Below are positions 43,089 to 53,657 of a DNA stretch of 64,000 nucleotides, one piece after another; the first letter of the stretch is position 1, and every line of letters starts with the position of its first letter. The notes beneath the pieces were generated by a model. It made no database searches. It was not told the DNA's origin and worked only from the letters and a program-made list of their open reading frames with translations. This DNA comes from Brachypodium distachyon (taxonomy: Eukaryota; Streptophyta; Magnoliopsida; Poales; Poaceae), in assembly GCF_000005505.3 (NCBI RefSeq), contig NC_016134.3:22705584-22769583 (forward strand), read 5' to 3'. The position numbers and the translations under genes are program-made.

Positions 43089-46000
43089 TTAGCCACTTTT
43101 GGCGACAATCCCGCCGCCGTAGTAATCCCCGCTCGATTTGAGGACCTCCTTGTTGAGGATTTCGCCAATGTCCTTCTGGATCTCGTACACGAGAATTTCA
43201 GAGTTGTGCCCTAACTCGGCGTTGGCCAGAAACCAATTCCTCACTTCTTCAAAGGTCTTCTTCCCCTTCGGCTTGAAGTCATTGATCATCTGCTGAATAG
43301 TGTGCGCGCAGTAGTAACCGCAGTAGACGGATCCTTCAGGCTGTTGCTCGTAGGGGAAGTTGATATTGTGCCTGAGGGTAGCGTCAGGATTGCGGCTGAA
43401 GCCAGTCATCCCGTACCATTTCACTGCGTCGTGATAGGCTGAGTCGATGACATATTTGATCGGCCCAAAGTCGCGTTGTGGTTCATTCCCCTTGCGTCTT
43501 AGTGGATCAAAATATGTGACCCCTCCCATATCGAGGCAGATGGCGATTGTCACACAATGGCCGCTGTTTCACAAAAATACGCACATTGTATTAGCCAAAT
43601 AATATAGCAAGCAAGTCTTCCGACGGAAAAAGATTTATGTATTCAGGCGAATTGAAAACAACTTACTGTAAATGGTACAATATCATTACGAAATGGCGGT
43701 CTCTGTGCTTCAAGATGAATTGAGTGAGGTATTCAATCGCCAACCTTCTACTTTCAGCCAACAATGGGTCTGGACCAAGAAAAGTGGCGTTGAAGAGAAG
43801 GGGGTCGGCGACGGACATCCCATATTGCTTCACCCTATAGGCCTCCCTCGTGTAGTGTACACACCACAGTCTTAATGTGGCGTTGTCGAGGCACTTGCGG
43901 TTGAAGAGGTGAAACAAGTCGAGGAAGTCAATGCCGAAGGTAACGTCGTTTTCCTTCTGGATTTCTCCCGTATTGGAGTCGAAGAAGCCATAATGCTTTG
44001 GCACTCGAACCCTGATTTCCAGATTCTGGAGGTCTGCGCCTGATGATGCCACATTCATGTATTTATCATGGAGCTCTTGCATCTCCCGTGGCAGGCGATA
44101 CAGGTCATCCTAGGTCACTATCGGTTGTCCGGGGTGGAACAACAAAAATTGGGAGAATCGCCTGTCCACGAAATAAGACCCATCAGGCAATCTATCTCCA
44201 ACACGGGGGTGGGTGGGCATCTTCAGAATGTCTGGCCGCTCTTCCCAAATCCCTTCTATCTGCGGCACGCCCTTTGGTTGTCTTCCCCCAGAAGACGACT
44301 CTTTCACCTCCTTGGAGGAGCCCTTGCTTGCCTTGCCGCCTGTCCCCCTTTTGTTTTTCCTACGTCTCAGGAAATCGGAACTGTCCGGTTTCTGGGGGAC
44401 CTGCATCCCAGCAGGGGCACTTGGACGGCTCTCCAACGGGGCCAATTGTGCTGCGGCTCTCCGAGGGATGGGTCTTGGTGCAGATGGCTTCGGGGCTTCG
44501 GGTTTGGGCGGCGACGGAGGATTTTCGCCTGCAATGTTGTCGCTGCACTTCGCCGCAGGTGAGAAGTCTCGTTCCGCGGGCTCGTAGTCGAAAGGACCGG
44601 GTGAGGCGCCAAGCGGCGACGGAAACGTCACACCCCGGGCGGGTGGAGACGGACCGAGGCGGGGGGACGGAGATGGAGACGGCTCCGTAGCGAGGACCAC
44701 CAACCTCCTAGGCCAGATGAGGTAGGAGTTGACGCAATCCCTTAGGGTCGTCGCCTCTTCGTGTGGAGGTTAAGGGACCGGTTCGTCCTCGAAGCCCCTG
44801 AGCACGTAGTTCACCTGCACCCTGACCATGTCGTCTCGCAGGGTCACGTGGTGCACCACGGCTGTACGCGGCATCGGCAACCCGCGCGCACCTAGAGGGT
44901 TCCCCACCGTCGGCATGTGTAGCCGGCATTTGACGCCCTTCTGCGGATGACAAACATGGCAACATCATTAATGGATTGGAGCATGATAGTGGTATTTCAC
45001 AATTTTTCGTAGTGCGCGAAGACGCTTACCGTGAGGTTCTCGTCGGGTGGCCCAAGCGGGTCAAGCTGGCACTCGGTGCCGGAGCATGAGGTGCTCTTAT
45101 TCTGCAGCAGGGACGGATCTGATGCGGGTGGGGTTGGTTGGATGGACACCTCCGGGAAAACACCGTGATCGATGAAGTTGTCGTCGCCACACTGGTCCCT
45201 TGCAAGCCGCATGAGCTTCCTGAGCTCCTCCCTCGTCAACACCCGGATCTTCTCATCTAGTTCCTCTGAGCTCTGTTCTTTGCTGGATGGACGCCCTTCT
45301 GCGTTTGCGGGAACCTTGCTCTTTCGCCATCTACCTGCGAAAAGGCCCGGAACCGACACCTCGCATATGGTCCCCGTGCTCATTTCGTTGCAGAGCGTAG
45401 CTGATGGCATCATCCCACTATTGGTTGATAGACGAGTGGGAGCCATCCGACTCCCACTCTGCCATTGCACCCTGTATAGAAAAAACAACATGCTCGGTGT
45501 TAATGTTATATGTAAGTATAAGAAGCCCAACCAATGAAAGAAGATGTCAGGACGAGGCCTTACGAGTGCAGCCTCTTGCTTCTCTGACATAGGCTCCAGG
45601 CCCGCCCACTGATTTTCGGTCATGGACGACCGCATCCATTTGTTGGAGCGCTCACCACGAAGCAAAGTTGGGACCGTCAGCTGTATACCAGCTTGGTCGA
45701 ATGCGGCGTCCTCCTTCGCCCACACCTTCTCCTTTCCGGGGCGTCCACGACGGCCGAGGCGGTGGTCGAAGGGCCTTTTCTCTCGAAGCTCCTTGTACCA
45801 TTTTTGGCTGGCCTTGAATTCATCTGACCTGACCCACTCCTTAAACCTCTCCCAGTCCTCCTCCGGTATCCCCTTCCAGTGCTTGTTCACCTCTGTCTTC
45901 CAGTCTTTGCCGATGAGCTTCCGGCAGTTATATTGCCACGTGCTCTGGCCCTTCCTCATGACTTGGTGCATCCGCCACTCCAACCGTCTCCTGATCTCAT

Positions 46001-47197
46001 CATTGGCAGGCACGAACCGCTTCCATGCCGCCTCGTAACAGTCCTGCTTCACAGCTTCCGGGACGTCGCTCCATCTTTGATAGATCCCAACGTGTACCCG
46101 TACAATGGCGTTGCATGTGTTGGAGAATCTTTCTGCGGCCTCAACCGGTTCCTCCGGGTAGTTTTCTTTGCTCAGCTTGGTGACGACCCACGACTCCGTC
46201 GGCACCTTGTTCGCCCCCCGCTTGGACTTCGACTCAGTAGTCGATGGCGCACCTTGTTCGCCCTGGGTTTCTTCCTCGTTAACTGCTCCTTCAAGGAGCA
46301 GCTGCTCCTCGGCTCCTTCAAAGAACAGCAGCTCCTCGCTCATGGCAATTTCCGAGGCCGAGGACGATGCCCCCGCTTCTTCTTCGACTTGTCCCTCCAC
46401 AACCGGTGGCTGCTCAGGCACCTCTTCAACGCGAGCCTGAGGTTCCTAACCAACACTTATAAAAGTAATTTAAAAAAAGGGAAAAATTCGGCATGACCTA
46501 TGCTGTAAAACAAGAAAATTTCGGCATGACCATTGCTGTAAAACAACAAATGAGTCTACCCGAATGTTATACCTGCATAAAAAAAACTCTCACCCACATA
46601 TACCCCCTCGGCACGATGGCCGGACCCTTCTCAACGACCCGGCACGATGGCCGGGCCCACATTCCTCATATCAACCGACACGATGGTCGGGATCACATCC
46701 ATGTATCATTAAACCATAAACAGCAATAACATCAATACTTAACCATAAACAGCAATATAAACCCTAAATAGCTAGAACTAAACATAAACAACAATATTTA
46801 AACCCTAACTAAACATAAACAGCAACCCTAATTTAAAAAAAAACTAAAGCCTAATTTAAAACACTAAGTGTACCGGGGTCGCGGCGGCGAGGGTCGTCGG
46901 GGCCGGGGCCGGGGTCGGGGTCGGGGTTGGGGCGGAGGCCGGCGGGGCGGGGGCGGGGGCCAGCGCGGAGGTGGCTGGGGCCGGGGCGGGCGCGGTGGGG
47001 ACGGCGGCCGCGCGGTCGGCGGCCCTTTCCGTCGCGGTCGGTGGCGGAGTTGCCGCCGAGCGGGTCCGACCACGCCCCCTACGATGGGGGCCGCACGGTG
47101 GCAAGGCAGCGCCGCCGGATCCCGATCCGGCGGCCGGGGCGTCCTGCGGTTTCCCGCTCCGCGTCGAGCGTCCGGAGCCGCCGGCAGAGCTACTCAT
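43089..47197 (-). pseudogene. CACTA second gene: TNPA-like with Ulp1 (C48) protease domain
   Basis: Five-exon model with canonical GT-AG introns: exon 1 47197-46874 (MSSSAGGSGRSTRSG, long Pro-Ala repeat), exon 2 46445-45564, exon 3 45471-45030, exon 4 44940-43667, exon 5 43563-43089. Introns are 428, 92, 89 and 103 bp and the reading frame joins across each. Exon 2 holds a plant transposase (Ptta/En/Spm) domain (CNAIVRVHVGIYQRW, MRKGQSTWQYNCRKLIG). Exons 4-5 hold a C48 cysteine protease: GHCVTIAI (His), VTYFDPLR (Asp), QPEGSVYCGYYC (Cys). Two in-frame stops in exon 4 (TAA near 44770, TAG near 44112) inactivate it. Ulp1 domains in CACTA genes are known, but their role is unclear. Confidence 0.8.
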
Positions 47198-47379
47198 GGC
47201 GGCGGCGGCGACTAGGGTGTCGGCGACGGAGGTGAGGAGAAGGGCGGCGGCGAGGGAAGCGCGAGGGAGGGGAGGGGAGGCGAGGGAGAAGGGTGGCGGC
47301 GGCGCGAGATTGGGGCAGCGCTTTGCCGTCGGGGTGCTCGAGGAAGCGGTGCTGGTCGAGAAGACGCACGCTTCTTATT

Positions 47380-47515
47380 GCAGCCTCTTATTGCAACCGA
47401 AAGTAGCTGCGTGAGAATCACGTGGCAGTCATGAGACTTCATGCCATGCAGCCTCTTATTGCACCCAAAAGTAGCTGCGGGAGAATCACGTGGCAGTCAT
47501 GAGACTTCATGCCAA
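47380..47515. repeat. 68-bp direct tandem duplication
   Basis: GCAGCCTCTTATTGCA and the following bases occur at 47380-47447 and again at 47448-47515 with a few differences. It lies at the truncated end of the TNP2 frame (HDCHVIL block), giving the peptide twice. Confidence 0.85.
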
Positions 47516-48946
47516 CCAGCTTGTGGCTCTTCATGTCAACGAGTTTCTTGATGCTGGATGAGTAGTTCGATGGAACTTTGATGCCATGGAGACACTCGCA
47601 CATTCTATGCAGCTCGGCTTTGCTCAGACTGTAACACGCAGGTTTGCATCGCGTATATATCATGCGTTCACCATCCTTGTTTTCCTGCGGCGCCTCTTCC
47701 TCTATCGGCCACAGCTTCTCCCTTATCCCCATCCACTTCAGGTCCTTCCGTGCCTTTGGTCCATCTTTTGACTTGTCTGCGTGGTGCATCATCGTGGTGC
47801 ATCATCAAGCCCAACAGGCTGTCGCACACGTTCTTCTCGACATGCATGACGTCTATGGTGTGACGGCTCTGTAAGAACCTCCAGTGAGGCAGGTCCCAGA
47901 ACACGGACCTCCTCTTGTACGTAAGGCCGCCACCATCTGGACATGCAGCCGGCTGTGCTTTCCCGGCCACGACTTCGAGGTCCCTGACAATTTCGTATAC
48001 TTCGTGTCCAGTCAACTCTCTCGGTTTGTGCCGCCTCTCTGCCCTCCCATTGAAGTTTTTCTTATCATCCCTCCACGGGTCCTTCATCTCCAGCCACTTA
48101 CGGTGTCCCATGTACACAATCTTTTTTGATTCTGGCAGGAACAACCCGTCTGTCTCGGCCCCACACTTTGTGCACGCTTTGTACCCATGTGTTGACTGGC
48201 ACGATGAGTTCCCGTTCGCCGGGTAGTCATGCACACATGTCAGGAGAGCTGCTCGAAGGGTGAACTCCTCCTTCTTATAAGCGTCCCAAACCTTTCGACC
48301 CTTCTCCCAAAGCTCTTTCAGCAGTTTCAGATACACGTTCAGATCAGCTCCAGGCCCTGTATGAGCATTGATAGGTGGATGTACTTCCTCTTCATGACAA
48401 GCCACGGGGGGAGGTTGTATATGAACAGGATCACTGCCCATGTGCTATGTTTGCTGCTCAAGTTTCTGAACAGATTGATCCCGTCCGTACTCATCTCGAA
48501 CCTGATGTTCCTGGGCTCTGCGCCGAACTCGGGGAATTCGTCGTCCAGAGTCCTCCATTGAGCCGCATCTGCGGAGTGTGTGAGGACTCCGCCTGTGTCG
48601 CGTCGTGGTAGATGAACCACCTGGCCTCCTTCTCGTTCTGGAACCAACGCTCCAGCGTAGTACCACACGGGAGATACCAGACCGTCTTTGCCGCCCCACC
48701 ATGCCTCAATTCTTCCTCCTCGTGAGAAGTCCACCTTGAATAACCTGACACAAATCCCCGCATGAGCAAGTGCATCTCCACATCCTCTGCCTCGTACAGC
48801 TTGCTGTTCCGACATCACATACAGGGATGACACATCTTATCACCCCATTTCCTATGCATATCTTCCACGTCGGCATCGACAAAAGTCTTCAGCCGCTCTA
48901 TCCACTCAACACGTAACCCGTCCTCGTACATCCAAGCACGGCCCAT
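47440..48946 (-). pseudogene. CACTA TNP2 transposase, truncated
   Basis: Begins at ATG 48946 (MGRAWMYEDGLRVEW, the usual TNP2-type start) right after TTGTAG, an acceptor-like end. Then come EARWFIYHDATQ and FEMSTDGINLFRN. Further on are ILFIYNLPPWL, the domain core CVHDYPANGN with KACTKCGAETD, and KIVYMGHRKWLEMKDPW. Frameshifts lie near 48830, 48580 and 48340. After HDCHVILPQLLLGAIRG the rest of the TNP2 domain is missing and a duplicated 68-bp unit follows. It would have cut and joined CACTA ends, but is dead now. Confidence 0.83.
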
Positions 48947-49707
48947 CGAGCTACAACACAGTTTTTAAAAAAAAAAACAAATCAGCTTGCTCGACAAAAA
49001 TGGAAAATTTCGGCATGACCTTTGCTAAAAAATAGCACTTTGCACTACAAAATTCGATGCCTGCATCAAAACAAATTACCCCCACCCACATCGGCATGAC
49101 GGCCGGTATCACATCACATAAGAAATACACGGCACGAAGGCCGGTGTCAACACACATTTAATATGTTTGAACCTGCACGTACACCGGTCCCGAGTTTAAG
49201 CTTAACCCTAGGGCTAACCCCCAGGGGCTAAGCTCCCCCATAAGCAGCCTATATAGAGAGAGAGCCGCAGAGAGAGAGCTACAGAGAGAGAGAGAGCTAG
49301 AAAGAGAGCTGCAGAGAGAGAGAGCTAGAGAGAGAGAGCTATAGAGAGAGAGAGGGAGCTCATCCGAGCAAAATTAAAGCGAGAGAGAGAGGGAGGATCA
49401 TCACTAGGGTGAGGGGGAGCTCCAGAGACAACGGGGGCAGCCCGGGAGAGCCGCCGGAGAGAGATCGGGGCCGAATTTCCCGCCGGCGGCCAAGGCACCA
49501 TTAATGGCCATTTTACAAAATTGGAGAAGAATGGGAGGAGGAAGAAGGGAGAGGAAGAGGGAGGAGAAGGGGAGAGAGCTACCTTCCTGCCGCCGCCATC
49601 AAATTTTGGCAGGGTTTCGCCGCCGGTGGGAAGCAGAGCCGCAGCTGGTCCAAGACAGACGTGCGAGCTCGAACATCTTCGGGCTCGCACAGGGGTTATA
49701 TAGAGGG
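48947..49707 (-). promoter_or_regulatory. 5' leader and first intron region of TNP2 gene
   Basis: No reliable coding. It holds a GA-rich microsatellite (49251-49395) and GC-rich leader sequence (49400-49680). At 49000-49160 it contains CGGCATGAC and GGCACGAAGGCCGG motifs that recur in the first intron of the second CACTA gene (46480-46700). Confidence 0.5.
49251..49395. repeat. GA-rich microsatellite
   Basis: Runs of GAGAGA separated by GCCGCA, GCTACA or GCTAGA. It lies in the 5' leader of the CACTA TNP2 gene on the opposite strand (CT-rich). Confidence 0.9.
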
Positions 49708-50409
49708 ATATCTGTAACATCCCAAAATTTCAAACTCTTTCATATGCATTGCATCCATGAGCATCATGCCACAGTTGCATATCTGAATTCAAATTTGAAT
49801 CTCAAAAGGCTTTAAAAATGTTCCATTTAATTTTAAACCCCAGGGTTTCACCCATTTGAGCTTTGGATCTTAAAACCAATATGGTTTATCTATAAATGGG
49901 GTTTATTGCATAAATAAGCTATCCCATACTTTTCGGATATTTATTTGGAGTTGAAAAACTATTTTATTTAAATAGTTATATAGCCCTACAGGCATTTATA
50001 GGGCAACAGTATTTTTATATATTTTAATTTGAGGGGAATTACTCCCAAAAGCTGAATCATGATAAAAACATGATTTTACAAATTTTCTGGAATTTATTTG
50101 GACCAATTTGGAGTTCAAAATCAAAAGTTACAAAGGAAAAACAGAAAAAAAAAAGAAAAGGAAAAAGAAAAAAAGGAAGAAACGGACCGGCCCGGCCGTT
50201 TTGGGCCAAACCGGCCCGCTTACCTCGCCCGCACCGAGCCGGCCCGCCAGGCCGTCCCGTGCCACGCCCGCCGCCGCGAGAAGCTGTCAGGTCCGTCTTC
50301 CCCGGACGGAAAGCCCGCACGTCACGCGCGTGACTGCCGCGCGCGTCCATCTCGCCGCAGTCGTCGCCTCATCGCGTCCCGTGCCCCCCGCCGCTTGCCT
50401 TGCGCGTCC

Positions 50410-50417
50410 TTATAAAG
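50410..50417 (+). promoter_or_regulatory. TATA box of Tekay LTR
   Basis: TTATAAAG within CGTCCTTATAAAGCCGCG. Similar boxes occur at the equivalent place in the LTRs at 18813-19839 and 34676-37883. It implies a transcript start at about 50445, about 730 bases into the LTR. Confidence 0.6.
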
Positions 50418-51551
50418 CCGCGACCTCCCTCAACTTTTTCCCCCTCTTTCCTCTCCCGATTACATCGCTAGGCCGCCGCTATTTCTCGCCGGAGACCGCC
50501 CCTGCCACCGCCGCGTTTTCCTTCGCTGCCGGCGAACCGAAGCGTGAGCTCCGCCACTTCTTAGTGTTTCCTCTTCCCCTCCGTGTTGCCGTTCTTTTGA
50601 CGTGATCCATTCTTCTTTTGATGCACCGTAGTGCTCGAACGTCACCCGCCCGAGCTCGCCGGAGTCTGGACCGCGCCGCTGAAGGCCGTCGTCGTCCTAG
50701 GCGTCATCTTCGACCTTGCCTCGCCGCGCCGAGCGCGTCACCGTCTCCGCCACGACGCGCCGCCCCAGCCCACCTCCTCCCCGATGACCGGAGACCCCTG
50801 GAGCGTCGCCCGCCGGCCCGCCCGAACTGCGCCGCCGCCGGACATGCTCGCCAGAAACCCAGGACTCACCGGAGGTGAGCCCGAGGATCCACGGCCGTTG
50901 GATCTCGGCCAACGGCTGAGATTAGATCCGGTTAATTATTTTAAGTGAACCGGTATCGTCCAATGAGATTGCGCCACGTGGCAGTGCTTAAATAAAAAAC
51001 GAAAATAAAATTCTAATCCCGGAATTGATATAAATGGCACTTTTGCAGAAACACCCTTGTAACTTCAAATGCTTGTAACTTTTAGACCCTTAGGCCAAAT
51101 TTGACAAACTTTACCTTTTTGGAAAGCTCTCAACCTGTAGAATATTTTGGCACTGTTTAAATTTAAATTTGAATATTCAATCACAGTCAATTTACAGAAT
51201 GGGATTTATTGCCATTTAATTCATAACTAATTATTTAGAAATCCTTTTTAATTGAAACCAGTGCCAAAAATTTTGTTTTATTATCCTATGTCCATTGGAA
51301 CAGAGAAATAAATATTTTAAATTAAATTACTTGGCTGATGCTAATAAAACTATAATTTAGGGTTTTAATCAATTGTTCTTGCCTTTTGTTAAACCTTAAT
51401 GCATTTGTTTTAATTACCAATTCTTAGGACCAGTTGATCACCCAAATAAAATAAACCCAATCATGTCGCATGTTTTGCATTGCATCATGGCATATATCTT
51501 CTTTGATGGTATTGTGTGTTTAGGTATGTGTATGTTTGTTTGCTCGTATAG

Positions 51552-51615
51552 TACGTTTTCTCGGAGAGCGAACCTTGTGATTGTGACGAGTGTTTGAACT
51601 CCAACCGCTACAAAG
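51552..51615 (+). other. conserved exon-like box (copy in solo LTR 49713)
   Basis: 64 nt bounded by TTTGCTCGTATAG and TACAAAG|GCAAGT. One frame gives SEPCDCDECLNSNRYK. Confidence 0.55.
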
Positions 51616-53035
51616 GCAAGTTCACTTTGATCATATCCTATTACCGTTTGTTTTTAAAATACTTATGCATTAGAGTTGTTTGTACAAATGCATTGATAGG
51701 ACTATTACTCGTACTTATGCTAGCTATGATTGACCTACTAGCTATAGGGTTACCTTTGCCATGAATCCTCCACCAATAGCCATCGTGATTAGTATTGCTT
51801 AGCCATGCTATGTTAGTAACGTGGGAGGGAATCTCAATCACTGTGAAATGATGATGTGGAGTGATTTTAGAAACTTGGCAAAAACAACCCTAATGAACCA
51901 TCCTGGGTAGGCTGCTTTGAGTATTCGAGATGTTATGCGACGTCAGGTCCATTTCTATGGGTCCCTCTGAGTCAAGTCTCCGTGGATTCGGAGATGGATC
52001 GTCCATGGATGTCTCTTCCGTGGATTCGGGGAGCGCTTGCGTCGCAAATGTGGAATGCCACCTGGGGTATCAGAGACTGGACTAGTTTTCCTGTTTAGTA
52101 GCTTCCGGTACAACCACATGGTAATATGGGCTCTGCCAGGATGGATGTATGACATATGATCCTGGATCCGAGGGATTGTGCAGATGTAGCCGTGTAGGTG
52201 GGAACGTAGGTCCCACAGGTGGTCTGGGTAATTATGGTCTGAAAATTCCTGTAATCGATGCCGTTGCTCCTCTACCCTGAGGACAGCAAGGGATTAACAC
52301 ATCGATTTCTGTGGAGAATGTGTACAACCTCTCGAGAGTGTCAAACTAAGTACTTAGCCGTGTCCCCGGTTATGGACAATTTTGAGCAACTAGATATGGG
52401 GGCTTTAAGGAAGGTCTCACTCATTCCAATTTCTTAAATAAAATGAATGGTTTGAACAGGGTAGGAGCACTTGATGTATCTACTCAATGTGCTCTAGGTT
52501 AATAGGAGAATGGGCGTTTCTACCCCGTGTCCAGTAGTGATAAAACTATTTGTTGAAAATGATAGGATGAAACATTGATGCTTTTATGCAAATAGCCAAA
52601 CCCCCACCTTGCCAAATACTGCATATACCTGTTAGGTCTGCTATAACCCTTTGGTGAACTTGTCAATACATTCAATGTATTGACCCCCTAGTGGCTGCAA
52701 TGTTTAAATGTTGCAGGTGAACCAGGAGAAGAGTGAGGTACGATTTGATAGCGTTTCGAGTTTACATTCCAACATGTTTCGACTGTGGAGTTGTTATGGG
52801 ACTCCTGTATCTTCTGCGTTCCGCTACAAGATTTTATTTTTCTCTTGAGCTAACCCATGAGGTTACGCAATATGTAAGGTACTATTTAATTCTGGATCAA
52901 TACGATGTAATATACTTTTGACCTTTGTATCTTGATATTACATCTTGAAACTGTATGTGCTAGTGAGTCGATCCAGGGACTAGCACTGTAAGCACAGAGA
53001 TCGAACCCTGTAAGGGGGGGGATCGCTTCAATATC

Positions 53036-53657
53036 TCCAGTGGCGGGCAAATAGAATAACCGCCACTGGTGACTTCCAGCGGCGGGCGGAGAAAAAGCGG
53101 CCACTGGAAGACCACCAGTGGCGGGTAAGATTAGAACCGCCACTGGTGCTCTCCCTCCCACCAGTTCCCAACTTTAGTCCCACCTCGCTACTTTAGAGGA
53201 GTCCCGACCAGGATAAAAGGGATTCCGCCGTCCCACCTACCGGTGGTTACTACTCAGTGCTCAGTGCGTTCCCCGTTCCGGTTGAGTTCTAAACGAGTGA
53301 TCGGGCGGTGCTTAAGGGGTTTAGGGATGGGCACTGAGACTGAGTAGTACCATCATGTATCGGGTGGTCTACCAGTGGCGGGTCTTTTTTACGGCCACCA
53401 CTGGTGGTTATTAGGGTTTCCATGGCCATTACCAGTGGCGGTGACAAGCACCCCCACTGCTGATGTATCTCTAGTGGCGGTGACTTGTTTTGGGACAATA
53501 TTCACCGCCACTGGTGGTGGGGCAGCAGTGGCTGTTATTATCACCGCCACTGGTGGCGCTCGTGGATGCCTCGAGAGGCCTCCAGTGGTGGTGTGTTTTT
53601 TGGTCCATTTTAACCGCCACTGGAGGGGGATCACGGATGGGGTTTTCTGTAGTAGTG
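53036..53657. repeat. right subterminal region and terminal inverted repeat of CACTA
   Basis: About ten CCAGTGGCGG-type units in alternating orientation, at 53037-53150 and 53370-53625. Between them (53160-53370) is a unique stretch that could hold the TNP2 promoter and start, read leftwards. The terminal TTTTCTGTAGTAGTG ends at 53657. The following TCA would be the 3-base target copy, but its partner is lost. Confidence 0.85.

Larger units (their letters stand above)
49713..53030 (+). repeat. complete solo Tekay LTR, target duplication ATATC
   Basis: 3318 bp, TGTAACATCCC to GATCGCTTCA, flanked by ATATC at 49708-49712 and 53031-53035. It is the best full-length LTR reference here. TATA box TTATAAAG at 50410-50417, a GC-rich leader to donor GGAG|GTGAGC (50875), AT-rich intron-like stretch, exon-like box 51552-51615, and terminal hairpin 52957-52986. 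It interrupts the CACTA element between its leader and right subterminal repeats. Confidence 0.95.
42728..53657 (-). mobile_element. CACTA (En/Spm-like) transposon, left end truncated
   Basis: The right end reads TTTTCTGTAGTAGTG at 53643-53657, the complement of a CACTACTACAGAAAA terminal inverted repeat. Both ends carry inverted and direct CCAGTGGCGG subterminal repeats. Two genes run leftwards: TNP2 transposase (right) and a TNPA/Ulp1 gene (left). The left terminal repeat is missing at the junction with F. A solo Tekay LTR at 49713-53030 splits the element. It sits in the copia element just before its protease. Confidence 0.88.

Noticed and set aside
46868..47414. Gly/Arg-rich plus-strand ORFs
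   Set aside because: They are antisense to exon 1 of the CACTA second gene, a Pro-Ala repeat, which explains the open frames.
28654..53030. Reading 28654-53030 as one huge element with matching LTRs
   Set aside because: The right LTR has its own ATATC target copies within the CACTA element, so it is an independent solo LTR and not the partner of the F 5' LTR.
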